64,000 bases of DNA from Batillaria attramentaria (lineage: Eukaryota > Mollusca > Gastropoda > Batillariidae). The notes beneath the pieces are model-generated. The model was not told the origin of the DNA, ran no database searches, and saw nothing but the letters and a program-made list of their open reading frames with translations. Positions 10,401 through 20,862 of the stretch are shown one piece after another. Both the position numbers and the translations under genes were made by a program. How positions within the stretch are numbered: the first letter of the stretch is position 1; each line of letters begins with the position of its first letter. Where the stretch lies: contig JACVVK020000190.1 in NCBI GenBank assembly GCA_018292915.2, positions 499,001-563,000 of the forward strand. Reading direction: 5' to 3'.

Positions 10401-11243
10401 CAGAACTGGTTCAAAGGAGGTGTCTACAAAATCGTTCATTTATACGAGGAACAAGGAAATTTGCTCTCATATGAAAGGTTCAAAGTAAAATATGACATAC
10501 ACACACACTTTCTCACATTCTACGGATGTATAGAAGCAGTAAGGAAATACATAAGCAAACTTAACATAGAAATTACAGACAATGATGCAACAGACACTCC
10601 TATATCACTGAAGGTTTTATTCTCAGTTCAAAAAGGATCACGACGGTATTATGAGGTTTTTACAAAGGACCAGACAGTGCCTAAATTTCAAACAAAATGG
10701 AACAGTAGGTTAAATTGTGATATAGATTGGAACATTGCACTACGGAAATTACAAAAGATTCAAGATATAAAGCTACGCTGGTTTCAGACAAGAATTGTAC
10801 ATCGGATCTTGGGAACAAACATTGTCTTAAAAGAAATGGGAGTAGAAAACAGCAACCAATGTACTTTTTGTAGCATGGAAAAAGAAAGCATTGAACATGT
10901 CCTTTGGCACTGTGAGATGGTTAAGAGGTTCTGGCAGAGTTTGGAGGATGTTATTAGAGAAAACTGTGGACATGTACATCACAATACTTTAAAATTAAAT
11001 GAAAAGTTGGTCCTTTTTGGAAATGATTCTTTCTTTGTAACAGATGAGGTCTTTGATCTCATAATTTTGTTAGCCAAGTCTTTTATTTATAGATGTAAAA
11101 TGGAGAAAAGACAACCTGACGTTGCACTTTTTAGGAAAAAGTTGAAAGAACGATATGATGTAGAAAAATGCATAGCGTGCATAAATTTGGATTACACTAA
11201 TTTTGTGAAGAAATGGATGTGTTATGTGAATATGCTTGAGTGA
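7461..11243 (+). CDS. LINE ORF2: endonuclease-reverse transcriptase
   Basis: A 1260-residue polyprotein performing target-primed reverse transcription. Residues ~1-235 are an APE-type endonuclease: SLNCQG, LQDTH, GGDWN, SRLDFFLV and the SDHS end. The usual catalytic Glu of LQETH is Asp here, a conservative change. Reverse transcriptase follows at ~470-750: GKSPGTDGFTAEFF, NWRPISLLN, LSLDFEKAFDS, NRGCRQGDPVSP and the catalytic FADD in QFADDTQI. Near the C-terminus is a zinc-knuckle-like CTFC..HVLWHC, as in the zf-RVT region of L1/Tx1 elements. No RNase H is seen. The frame is open from the MSRIKIASLNCQG start. It would act with ORF1p on its own RNA. Confidence 0.95.
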   Translation: MSRIKIASLNCQGLGNVHKRRDVFNFLRKKHFSIYFLQDTHFGPKQERYIKAEWGYKAYFSSYNTQSRGVAILFNNNFEFTVKNVYTSPEGNYIIMSVTFMKQNYLLLNIYGPNRDNPTFYEQIHEKIKDFSNHRLIMGGDWNLVLNPNIDYYNYKHINNQRAQETVENIIDSLDLVDVWRYLNPEVKRYTWRKPTPLQQSRLDFFLVSDVVLENVVDADIEFGYRSDHSMITIELRFGEESKHNTFWKFNSSLLRENAYVKEVNEIIDKVIDQYAALPYDRSNIKTVSGEELQLTISEQLFLDVLLMEIRGKTISYASMRKKRSQEREHALMREIDSLEKNNNKQTVDIKTLQEKKEELKSVREKRLEGVMLRSKARWIADGEKVSKYFCSLEKRNFVSKQMMKLINDNGTTLHDNKNIFDEVKSFYEKLYKERVLETCDLKDLAADTPRLTTEDALELEGEITFEEAGRALKHMKNGKSPGTDGFTAEFFKFFWKKLGHFIVRALNYSFQVGELSSPQKEGLIVCIPKGDKPREYINNWRPISLLNVIYKIGSSCIANRIKTVLPQIINEDQTGFVKNRYIGDNIRLVYDTINHLNNDNLPGLLLSLDFEKAFDSIDWNFMKKVLQTFGFGQDICRWIEVFYKDIKSTVLVNGNTTEWFSINRGCRQGDPVSPYIFILCVEILAIMIRQEKNIKGIHIGNKEHKIAQFADDTQITLEGDRLSFELLMEKIETFGNNSGLRLNYDKTDAIWLGSKKNSETKYLTHLRLNWNPTEFKILGIWFTNNLRNSHELNYREKYAEIKSLMSLWLKRIITPLGRVALLKSLILSKLIYLWTLLPNPPDRFANDLQKLCFKFVWNKKPDRVNRKLAVKTLQKGGLGIPDIKYFMRSVKLSWIRKLKISQHKWKHMALHFYPKLDNIEMYGPNLYKNSQINNPFWKDTFESYREFRYKTVPNTKEQILAEPLFLNDNIKVGNQSIFYQNWFKGGVYKIVHLYEEQGNLLSYERFKVKYDIHTHFLTFYGCIEAVRKYISKLNIEITDNDATDTPISLKVLFSVQKGSRRYYEVFTKDQTVPKFQTKWNSRLNCDIDWNIALRKLQKIQDIKLRWFQTRIVHRILGTNIVLKEMGVENSNQCTFCSMEKESIEHVLWHCEMVKRFWQSLEDVIRENCGHVHHNTLKLNEKLVLFGNDSFFVTDEVFDLIILLAKSFIYRCKMEKRQPDVALFRKKLKERYDVEKCIACINLDYTNFVKKWMCYVNMLE

Positions 11244-11391
11244 CTAGTAGAAGACATCCTGTATGCTTAGCGTTTCTCATACATGTTTACGTATATATAT
11301 ATTTGCAAAGCTCCAACTTCTGGCTACAGCTGCCTACCTTAGAATCTAGACCTAGGTAAATTCAAGGATAAGCTCGTTGACATTCTGTCCA

Positions 11392-11447
<56 letters not shown>

Positions 11448-11645
11448 GTGTGTGTTTGATAACATGCATGACTGAAAACATAATCCTGCATGTATGCCTG
11501 TCGACTACAGTTGCATCATGTTCCAGCATGTAGTATGCATGTTAAGCATGTAAGCAAATATGTCTATGTCTATATGTCTGACGTACATGTATGTATGTGT
11601 ATGTATATGTATGTATACATGTATGTATGTGTGTAAAATAATCTG

Positions 11646-11680
<35 letters not shown>

Positions 11681-11694
11681 TTTGTGGCCCAGGT

Positions 11695-12455
11695 TTGACT
11701 AGCGGCACTTGCCTTATCTCTCTGAATTATGCTTGCAAAAATTTACCTCATTATTTGCAGTGCTACCGGAATTTTTTCACAGGAACTGGTTTTGCTCAGA
11801 GTCGCTGAAAAACGGTCGGGGTAGGAGGTGAGGGGACTGATTTTGAAAACTCCTAGCGCGAAACCTGGGTTTTTCCCGTCAGAACTCACTACGAACATAC
11901 AGCCTTCCAACCCTCGCTTGAACGTGACGGTCGTTCAGTGGGCAGCTGCTATAGTCCGGCGCGCTACCGATTGAATCACTACTCATCCCATTCATTAATT
12001 CTTTATACCGCACAAAGTGATCCGATGCATTTACAGAAGTGGACGGTAATGTTCACTGACATTTGTGTCTGGAATTTACCCAGGGCCTAACCTGCGCCTT
12101 GGGAGTTTACGGTACTTCACAATATAATTATACATGGTCTCACCAAGCCTTGCCCCTGGCCTGATTTCATCAATTCTTCAGTAGGGTCCATCCGAGAAAA
12201 CTCTTCGGGAAATGAAGGATCAGTGCGCGTCGGCATGGCACCATAAATTCTTCAGCAGTGTCCGCCACAGAGAACTCTCCTGGGAATGAGGAAGAAACAG
12301 TGCGTGTCGGTGTGGGCAGAAACCCGACAGAATGTCAATCCTAGCAGAGAAGGCATTGCTGCAGTGCTTTGCTAGATGATTCATTTGTTTAATGCTCTCT
12401 TACTGGCTAGAGCGAAAAACTGTGCATGCTTTTCATTTCATGGTGATTTTTTGAA
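11695..12455. other. Unannotated spacer
   Basis: No gene is recognised. Two ~65-bp similar units, containing AATTCTTCAG and a GAGAAAACTCT-like core, lie head to tail at about 12171-12236 and 12244-12312. Confidence 0.5.
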
Positions 12456-12876
12456 ATGGTATGGTATGGTATGGTAGACTTCTCCTCGGCGCACGTATCC
12501 ATCTCTGCTGAAATGCTCACGGCGCCGCAGGGCTGGAGGACGAAGCAGTGAAAGCCTGCTGCCGTTAAGCGCTACTTTATGTGCAAACCTCCACCCTGCT
12601 ATTCACTCTGGTGCGTGCGACAGTATTTCTGTTTACCACGCCACCGGCCACAGCCTACTCTTCTTCGAAAGATGAACGTGGGATTTTTAGCGTGCACACT
12701 TGACGTATGTGCGTGCGTGTGTACACGAAGGCGAAACAGGCACCGCAAACGAGTCTGCACATGGATTTGACTCGATATGGGAAGGAAAAATCCCACCATA
12801 TTCCTGCCCACCGGGGAATCGAACCCGGCAGCTCAGGATCCGAAGTCGGATGCCTTAACCACTAGACCAAATCCTA
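12456..12876 (-). repeat. SINE family C, copy 2
   Basis: Nearly identical in layout to 3122-3548: TGGTATGG tail repeats at the left, tRNA-like head at the right. Antisense copy. Confidence 0.85.
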
Positions 12877-13404
12877 CATGATTTCTTTTTCAAAAGAGCT
12901 TTTCAGCTGAGCTATCGAGTCGGGAACCAATGTATTATAATTAGGCTAGCAGACGACGTTTTGCTGGCGCAACGTTTCGTCCCACGAAAATACTAGTGTG
13001 TTTTGAGGCAATCTAGAGTGATCAGATGGCACAGCGTGGTCCCTTCTTTCTGTTCAGATGCAAAATTTTGGGAAATTCGACCCAAAAAAAATTAGTATGG
13101 TCGGAACCTTTAAGATTTCTAGGCTCACAACTTTTTCGGAGTTGTTCAGCTGATGCCGGCTCAGCAGGTCCAAGAAAACAAAAGTACGAGGCCCCAAAAT
13201 GCCTACATATTCCCTACCAGGCAGCCTCAGGCTTCGTAGTCACACCTCAGTAAACCTGTTTCAATCTAGAAACAAAAATTACCAAGCACAGACCATTCAA
13301 GGGCACGCACCTGACAAGGAGTTAAACAAATTGAATGTCTCCTTTCCGCTCAGGCCTCTCTGAAGTAACGCAAGTCTACCCAGTCTCTGTTTAGGCCCCT
13401 GGCG

Positions 13405-13505
13405 GCTGGGGCCAAATATTTGTGTTGGCGTTTTTCTCGTTACCCCGTCTTTGATATCACCCATACGTTGTGGAAAAGGACGTTAAACTCCTAAACACCC
13501 ACCCC
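13405..13505 (+). repeat. SINE family A, 5'-truncated
   Basis: Only the body remains: GGGGCCAAATATTTG, CCCCGTCTTTGATATC, GGACGTTAAACTCC and the CACCC end. Confidence 0.8.
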
Positions 13506-13774
13506 CACCCTCTGAAAGCCACTTCACTAAAATCATCCACTTTCGTCACGGTCCGGCAATTCAGGTTCTGTCCATACACCAGCATAGCATATACCGCTTA
13601 GAGACACATGCACAGTTAGGCTCGTACACCTTACACAGGTTTGCATTTAGCAGGCAGAAGTTGAAAGCTGCTGAAAGAATGACTATGACAACAGTCACAT
13701 CCTGCGCATGCTGAAAGAACTAACTGTTAAGTTGCTGTTGTTGTTGTTGCCTTCTTTTCTATCCTTGTTTCCCT

Positions 13775-14060
<286 letters not shown>

Positions 14061-14987
14061 TTCTTTTAACATTTGTTTCATTTTATCCTTTTTCTTGTTT
14101 TACTTAGGATTTTTTTTTTGTTCTGTGCTATTTGTTCTGATGATAAAGGAAGCGAACTCTGTGTAGTGTGACATACCGACTAAATTTTTTTTTTTAAATC
14201 AGTAAAAGTATAGAAAACCGTGCTAAACAAAAGAAAATTTCTTTTCTGTGGAACAGAAAACGTGCAGTCGTGATTCGAAGCGAAAAGGAAATCCTTTTGT
14301 CCTTTTGTTCAGTGCTATCTTTCTGGAGCTGAAAATAAAATATGGAGAAAAAGAACAGCAAATTAGAACAATGCAGACCAACACAAACAAGCCGTTTACA
14401 AAGAAGCACTACAGTTATGCCACGGTCACAACCGGCTGCACGATTTTTTGATGCTTGCGATCTCCACGAAATGTCTGCGGTCTGCGGCTTCTACGATCTG
14501 AAAAAAAAAAAATAAAAAAATTAAGGTTGCAAATCGTGTGTGCGATACACGTGCGATGGCGTACGTTCCCCGCAAGTCTCGCACGGGTAACGTCTTGCGA
14601 TTTCAGTTGGTCAAAAATCGTACGACGGCCGTACGGATCGTACGTTGTCCGCACAGTTATCGTGCGGAGATCGTACGCCTTCGTGCGATGCTGACGATGT
14701 TTGCACGGGCTATACGGGTGTCGTGCGTGCGCCGTACGGCTATCGTAAGTGCTCTGTACGCGTGGTGTGCGTCGGTCGTTCGACGGCCATGGCCGACGCG
14801 CGTTTTTCATGCATATAGGGACCAGCCTACATATATACACGTAGTTTGTTTATGGAAAGAAGACATCAGAGAATTTGGATATTATTAACAGAGAGTTTGA
14901 CAAACCATGGACACGTATACAACAGACACTGACACAGCACTGCAACATTTCTACATTGCACACCAACATCCCCCGGGCCCGCACCTG

Positions 14988-16217
14988 GAGCCGTGGTCAC
15001 GACGCGAACGCAAATTTCTTTGCGCAAATAGGTTGCGGATCGTAAGTTCGTATGTGGCTACGTGAAAACTATCTCTTCCGCTAGTTGGCCGGTCACGACG
15101 CGCACTTACTGGAAACGGTGTCACGTACGGGTTATTTTTAGATAGGTGTGGGACCCCCGGGATTCCCACGGAAAACACCATCACGTGACCTGCACAAATT
15201 CTCCTTGCAGCGTGAAGAGTGAAAGAGAAGAGGGGGTGTGTTCACTACGCGTTCACTACAGAGTTTTTGATCGAGTCATGTTTATCTGTCAGGTTAAATG
15301 CGTGGCGTGTATGTGGAGAGTGTGATCAGGAGAGCATGCACGTCGCATATAGACCGCTCCCTAGCAGTCTCTATCTCAACATTGGACGGACTACAACCAG
15401 TAGAAGCATTTACTGCACGTACAAACCGTATGTAGCAGGCTCACTGGCAAGAAAACCAACGGAATGAACCTCAATCAAAGAAGAACGAAAGAGGAGAGGA
15501 TAACAACAACATCAACAAAACTCTCCACATACATGCCACGCATTTAAGCTGACGCCGGTGCTACGGCAGATAAACATGACCAGCGGCAAAACTCTGAATT
15601 CGGAACCCGCACATTTCGGGTCCACAACACAATGAATGAGACCTGCATTGACAGGCACTGATACGATCAAAACGGTGGTGGCTGATCAGTGAGGACTGAC
15701 CGAGTGCGTTCAGCACTGAACTAGTCCGAAACACACACAACAAATGTTAACCCACAAAAAAGGAAACAAATAAACCCACGATGTGTGTACGGCTGGCCAC
15801 ACAGGCCTTTGCATTGCAGGGTGCGTAGTGAACTGAACGCGCCCCGTCTACACTCAAGTCGTCCTACAGAAGATCGCACAATTCCTGCAGGTCTCTCCTC
15901 CTAAATCTAAACCTTTGAAGCATGTCCACATCGTCGTACAAGTCAAAAGGGTTAGTACGATTGCGGAACACCCTTTCCCGTCGCAATGCTCTTCTCATTT
16001 GCAGTTCAAGCGGGCCGCCATTTTTCAGATTTACGCAAAGGCTACGGCACCTTTCCGACACCCTCCTAGGTGGTGTACAATACGCAAGGGTTTCCGAGCG
16101 GCCGTAACTCTGCGCAAACGTCATGACCACCCAATTTTATCACAAATCGTAAGTTACGGACCCTCGCGTGCGTAAATCGGTGGCGGAAAAGTTACGAACG
16201 CGTCGTGACCACGGCCC
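14988..16217 (-). mobile_element. 1230-bp PIF/Harbinger element, copy 1
   Basis: Terminal inverted repeats GAGCCGTGGTCACGACGCG (left) and GGGCCGTGGTCACGACGCG (right, complemented), with CTG duplicated at 14985-14987 and 16218-16220. It is nested in the outer transposon. The second copy at 19633-20862 has the same length, and the reading frames compared are identical. Inside are a truncated HARBI1-like transposase (15864-16130) and an inverted repeat of ~65 bp arms (about 15262-15325 and 15519-15590). The DDE catalytic region is missing, so it is non-autonomous. Confidence 0.93.
15864..16130 (-). pseudogene. Truncated HARBI1-like transposase, N-terminal part
   Basis: An 88-residue frame in which the C-terminal half reads RRERVFRNRTNPFDLYDD, then RFRFRRRDLQELCDLL. 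This matches the N-terminal region of PIF/Harbinger DDE transposases (HARBI1 family), where an RxFRxRxNP-D motif is followed by the [RK]FRFxRxxIxxLxxLL helix. Family members are about 350-400 residues, so most of the protein is missing, including all DDE residues. It is read antisense to the receptor gene. The 3-bp TSD and terminal repeats independently support the family call. It is not functional by itself. Confidence 0.85.
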
Positions 16218-16771
16218 CTGGTCTTGCGTCAGCCTTGCGGAGCACTCACGGAGCACGTGCGTGCATCGTGGGAACATCGTGGGAACATCGCACTACCGAC
16301 TTGCGGTCTGTGATCACGTACGGCCATAGTGCGGTCCTCGTGGGGAGCACGCAAGACAACCGTGCGTCACTTGTGCGTTTATCGTGCGGCCGCCGTGCGG
16401 CCATCGTGACCTATTTTTCTCGCCCGGAGAGGTCAAAGTCGTACGATGCACTTGCGGCAATCGTGTTTTGGCCGTACAGTGGCCGTGCGGCCAACGCAAG
16501 TGTGTAAAAAATCGCAGGTGATCGTAGAGTTTGTTGATCATGTCGAAAACCGGCCGCAGCGCTCTGCGGCCTCCTTGCGACCTGGAAATTTCGCAGGACG
16601 CCCGTGCGCCGTTCGCAAGATTTGCCACGATTTTCGGCCGTAGACTCGGACCCGCCGTAGGAGCCCGTACGGCCGGTTGTGACCATAGCTTTAGTCATTA
16701 CACACCAAAGACTAGACTATTTCCTTAAAAAAAAAACAAAAAAACTCGATAAATAAAAAATCAGAATTCAG

Positions 16772-16772
<1 letters not shown>

Positions 16773-16835
<63 letters not shown>

Positions 16836-17060
16836 TGTTCTTTTGAAACTTTTTTTCGTATTCACTTTCGGAAAATACCCTGGAAGTAAAAACATACAAA
16901 AAAGAAGAACATATTTTACAGAATACAACTTCTGTTACAGGCAAGCGCGCGCGCACGCACGCACGCACGCACGCACGCACAGAGAGAGAGAGAGAGAGAG
17001 AGAAGAATCAATACTGCTTAAAGAAAAAAAAACAACACATTACTGAATACATTTTTTTCC

Positions 17061-17106
<46 letters not shown>
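16773..17106. repeat. Cluster of CA, GCAC and GA microsatellites
   Basis: (CA)n at 16773-16832, (GCAC)n at about 16946-16980 running into (GA)n to 17002, and (CA)n at 17062-17106. A matching cluster with different lengths is at 36558-36918 in the paralogous flank. Confidence 0.95.
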
Positions 17107-17109
<3 letters not shown>

Positions 17110-17496
17110 TTGCGTCAGTACACCACTCTGTCTCGCGGCAAGCGGGGGGATTTTAATCTGCGGTGGAACATCCCCGACGGCATCTGCCGAAGATCTCGCA
17201 CTTGAAAAGTGGGATGAGTGTAGGGTCGGACTTAATACTAATAATTATTGACCGAAAACTCATGTCCAGGCTGACAGAGCTAGCCTTCGGAGAGAACGTG
17301 ACCATTCGCCAGTAAACACCCACTAGCTCGCACCTGGGGCTTGTACACGACAAAGTGGACATCTATGTCGCCCAGTTTAACTCCTCCGTGACGGGAGACT
17401 TGTATCATAGGTTCAGTCATGCACCCCCCCCCCCCCCCACATAAACTATATAAACTATATGTGTGTTTACATGTAGTCAGTTTGCTGCAGTTTCAG

Positions 17497-18392
17497 GCGG
17501 CAGGCCCAGGTCGGTACAGTGATAAGGCAGCGGCAGGCCCAGGTCAGTGCAGTGATAAGGCAGCGGCAGGCCCGGGTCAGTACAGTGATAAGGCAGCGGC
17601 AGGCCCAGGTCAGTACAGTGATAAGGCAGCGGCAGGCCCAGGTCAGTACAGTGATAAGGCAGCGGCAGGCCCAGGTCAGTACAGTGATAAGGCAGCGGGA
17701 GGCCCAGGTCATTACAGTGATAAGGCAGCGGCAGGCCCAGGTCAGTACAGTGATAAGGCAGCGGCAGGCCCAGGTCAGTACAGTGATAAGGCAGCGGCAG
17801 GCCCGGGTCAGTACAGTGATAAGGCAGCGGCAGGCCCGGGTCAGTACAGTGATAAGGCAGCGGCAGGCCCGGGTCAGTACAGTGATAAGGCAGCGGCAGG
17901 CCCGGGTCAGTACAGTGATAAGGCAGCGGCAGGCCCGGGTCAGTACAGTGATAAGGCAGCGGCAGGCCCAGGTCAGTACAGTGATAAGGCAGCGGCAGGC
18001 CCAGGTCAGTACAGTGATAAGGCAGCGGGAGGCCCAGGTCAGTACAGTGATAAGGCAGCGGCAGGCCCGGGCCAGTACAGTGATAAGGCAGCGGCAGGCC
18101 CAGGCCAGTACAGTGATAAGGCAGCGGCAGGCCCGGGTCAGTACAGTGATAAGGCAGCGGGAGGCCCAGGTCAGTACAGTGATTAGGCAGCGGCTGGCCC
18201 AGGTCAGTACAGTGATAAGGCAGCGGCAGGCCCAGGTCAGTACAGTGATAAGGCAGCGGGAGGCCCAGGTCAGTACAGTGATAAGGCAGCGGCAGGCCCA
18301 GGTCATTACAGTGATAAGGCAGCGGAGGCCCAGGTCAGTACAGTGATAAGGCAGTGGGAGGCCCAGGTCAGTACAGTGATAAGGCAGCGGCA
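17497..18392. repeat. 33-bp minisatellite, about 27 units (copy A)
   Basis: Head-to-tail 33-bp units that would read AAAGPGQYSDK in one frame. Because 33 is a multiple of three, several frames on both strands stay open. Variant positions (CCC[AG]GGTC, GCGG[CG]AGG, CATTAC or CAGTAC) alternate along the array, which shows local unit amplification. It ends about 0.68 kb before the receptor signal exon. A homologous array of about 11 units is at 37352-37733. I regard it as non-coding. Confidence 0.97.
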
Positions 18393-19069
18393 GCCCAGTC
18401 ACGACAGCGTTAAGCATCTACCACAAACGTACTTGCTAAGGGGTTGGCAAACTGCATCTAGCAGGTGCAGCTCGATAAGTGGCGTTGACTGATCATAACC
18501 TGACTCGATACTAGTAAGACTTAGTAGGGTTTCGTACGGAGAACTTCGCTGAGCAGCGTAATCCACTTGCATGTAAATTAGGCACGTTACGGGTACCATT
18601 AGCTAATCGCAGCGCGTTAGCAGCTCGCGGCCTCTGCCGTGTGAGCCTAATTTACATGTAAATGGGTTACGCTGCTCAACGAAGTCCTCCTCACGAAATC
18701 CTACTAAGTCTCACTACTAATACATGTATTTCAGTGAGTTTGATTTGCGGAATTCCGCGTGCGGTGTCGCTGAGTGGAGTTTTTATTTAAAAAAAATTGT
18801 TTTCACTCTTTACACAAGACCATGGAACCTCTAATGCTGGCTTCCATTCCTTGAGCACAATGAATTCTTGGTCGTTCACTCGTCGTGGTATTGAATGGAA
18901 GTTAGTCACACGGGGTTACTTCCCTTCATCGCGAATAATCTAGCACCATAGGCAAGGCATTATTTGAAAGGTCAAGATAATGGTCACACCAGGGTAATAG
19001 GTAGGATTTTATTACCATGGTGTGTTCTCACATGTCCAGTGATCACAAGTAGTTACTGAAGACTGCAAA

Positions 19070-19208
19070 ATGGTGATTGGTGTGATAGCTGGCTTACTTT
19101 ACTGCTATTGGCCACTGCTGTGTCTGGTCGGTGCATCAAGTCAGCCTACAGTCAGCAAATTGCCTGAAGCGCATGGATCCGAACGTTTCCAGGAAACTGC
19201 CACCGTCG
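19070..19208 (+). CDS. GRL101-like receptor copy A, signal exon
   Basis: 139 nt from ATG to an exon end GTCG, then GT. It encodes 46 residues starting MVIGVIAGLLYCYWPLLCLV, a clear secretory signal peptide with likely cleavage near GASSQ, plus one base (phase 1). The large exon at 27898 also enters in phase 1, after the acceptor TTGAATTGTCAG, so the join makes GAT (Asp). In copy B the donor is GTAAGA. Here a LINE begins after GTAA, giving GTAAAT and losing the +5 G. The ATG, exon and distance to the minisatellite match copy B. Splicing strength of the altered donor is unknown. Confidence 0.8.
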
Positions 19209-19632
19209 GTAAATTTTGTGGATAGGGGGAATGGTGAAATTATTTCTACTCAACATGGAATTTTAAGTGAAGTGCAGAGTTTTTACAAAGATCTATATAG
19301 TCGTCGTGACATTGTTGATGTTGATCTTAGTGCATTATTACCAGACGTGCCTGTTGTTTCAGTTGAAGAGAATGAGAGGATGGAGGGCCCGATAACTTAT
19401 CATGAGGCAGTACATGTATTAAAGAATATGAAAAACAATAAGAGTCCAGGTCCAGATGGCTTCACCACTGAGTTTTATAAATTTTTCTTTGTAGATATTG
19501 GAATGTTTCTTGTACGTTCTGTGAATGAAGGTTTTGTAAAGGAGGAATTGTCTGAAACGCAGAAGCAAGGTGTCATTACTTGTATACCTAAAGAGGGGAA
19601 ACCTAAGCAGTTTATAAAGAATTGGAGACCTG

Positions 19633-20862
19633 GAGCCGTGGTCACGACGCGAACGCAAATTTCTTTGCGCAAATAGGTTGCGGATCGTAAGTTCGTATGT
19701 GGCTACGTGAAAACTATCTCTTCCGCTAGTTGGCCGGTCACGACGCGCACTTACTGGAAACGGTGTCACGTACGGGTTATTTTTAGATAGGTGTGGGACC
19801 CCCGGGATTCCCACGGAAAACACCATCACGTGACCTGCACAAATTCTCCTTGCAGCGTGAAGAGTGAAAGAGAAGAGGGGGTGTGTTCACTACGCGTTCA
19901 CTACAGAGTTTTTGATCGAGTCATGTTTATCTGTCAGGTTAAATGCGTGGCGTGTATGTGGAGAGTGTGATCAGGAGAGCATGCACGTCGCATATAGACC
20001 GCTCCCTAGCAGTCTCTATCTCAACATTGGACGGACTACAACCAGTAGAAGCATTTACTGCACGTACAAACCGTATGTAGCAGGCTCACTGGCAAGAAAA
20101 CCAACGGAATGAACCTCAATCAAAGAAGAACGAAAGAGGAGAGGATAACAACAACATCAACAAAACTCTCCACATACATGCCACGCATTTAAGCTGACGC
20201 CGGTGCTACGGCAGATAAACATGACCAGCGGCAAAACTCTGAATTCGGAACCCGCACATTTCGGGTCCACAACACAATGAATGAGACCTGCATTGACAGG
20301 CACTGATACGATCAAAACGGTGGTGGCTGATCAGTGAGGACTGACCGAGTGCGTTCAGCACTGAACTAGTCCGAAACACACACAACAAATGTTAACCCAC
20401 AAAAAAGGAAACAAATAAACCCACGATGTGTGTACGGCTGGCCACACAGGCCTTTGCATTGCAGGGTGCGTAGTGAACTGAACGCGCCCCGTCTACACTC
20501 AAGTCGTCCTACAGAAGATCGCACAATTCCTGCAGGTCTCTCCTCCTAAATCTAAACCTTTGAAGCATGTCCACATCGTCGTACAAGTCAAAAGGGTTAG
20601 TACGATTGCGGAACACCCTTTCCCGTCGCAATGCTCTTCTCATTTGCAGTTCAAGCGGGCCGCCATTTTTCAGATTTACGCAAAGGCTACGGCACCTTTC
20701 CGACACCCTCCTAGGTGGTGTACAATACGCAAGGGTTTCCGAGCGGCCGTAACTCTGCGCAAACGTCATGACCACCCAATTTTATCACAAATCGTAAGTT
20801 ACGGACCCTCGCGTGCGTAAATCGGTGGCGGAAAAGTTACGAACGCGTCGTGACCACGGCCC
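19633..20862 (-). mobile_element. 1230-bp PIF/Harbinger element, copy 2
   Basis: Same length and ends as the element at 14988-16217, with CTG duplicated at 19630-19632 and 20863-20865. It splits the LINE RT exactly between NWRP and VSLLN; removing it and one CTG restores the frame. It carries the same HARBI1 N-terminal fragment at 20509-20775 (minus) and the same internal inverted repeat (about 19907-19970 and 20164-20235). Confidence 0.95.
20509..20775 (-). pseudogene. Truncated HARBI1-like transposase, second copy
   Basis: Identical 88-residue translation to that at 15864-16130. It has the HARBI1 N-terminal motif only and no DDE domain. Confidence 0.85.

Larger units (their letters stand above)
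3901..11694 (+). mobile_element. Full-length L1/Tx1-like LINE with TSD
   Basis: A non-LTR retrotransposon of about 7.76 kb lies between two copies of AAACTTTGTGGCCCAGGT (3901-3918 and 11677-11694); the AAA could partly belong to the tail. The order is 5' UTR (3919-4242), ORF1 (4243-5160), a 2.3-kb spacer, ORF2 (7461-11243), a 3' UTR with (TA)n, and a poly(A) of about 25 ending at the right TSD. Both ORFs are uninterrupted and the TSD is perfect, so the insertion is recent and the copy may be competent. Clade L1/Tx1 is inferred from the APE endonuclease, the coiled-coil ORF1 and the lack of an RNase H domain. Confidence 0.93.
14418..16690. mobile_element. Outer DNA transposon (TTA TSD), non-autonomous
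   Basis: About 1.04 kb of element sequence, interrupted by a nested 1230-bp element plus its CTG duplication. It is flanked by TTA (14415-14417 and 16691-16693). The paralogous flank at 36450-36470 shows the empty site with one TTA-like triplet. The termini are imperfect inverted repeats sharing GGTCACAACCGGC. The interior is packed with GTACG, GTGCGGCC and CGTACGGCCGTACG-like words in both orientations. It has no transposase. The 3-bp TSD and a terminus related to the nested element suggest PIF/Harbinger. Confidence 0.8.

Noticed and set aside
15219..15467. 82-residue frame repeated exactly at 19864-20112
   Set aside because: It recurs only because the whole transposon is duplicated. No recognisable domain, and it overlaps an internal inverted repeat.
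17419..18417. Open frames of 255-316 residues over the 33-bp minisatellite, on both strands
   Set aside because: A 33-bp unit keeps any stop-free frame open. The frames are low complexity, have no conserved start or splice context, and the array varies in length between copies.
19131..19676. 181-residue frame starting inside the receptor signal exon
   Set aside because: It uses a different frame from the signal peptide and runs into LINE ORF2 and then the Harbinger end. It is an accidental fusion.
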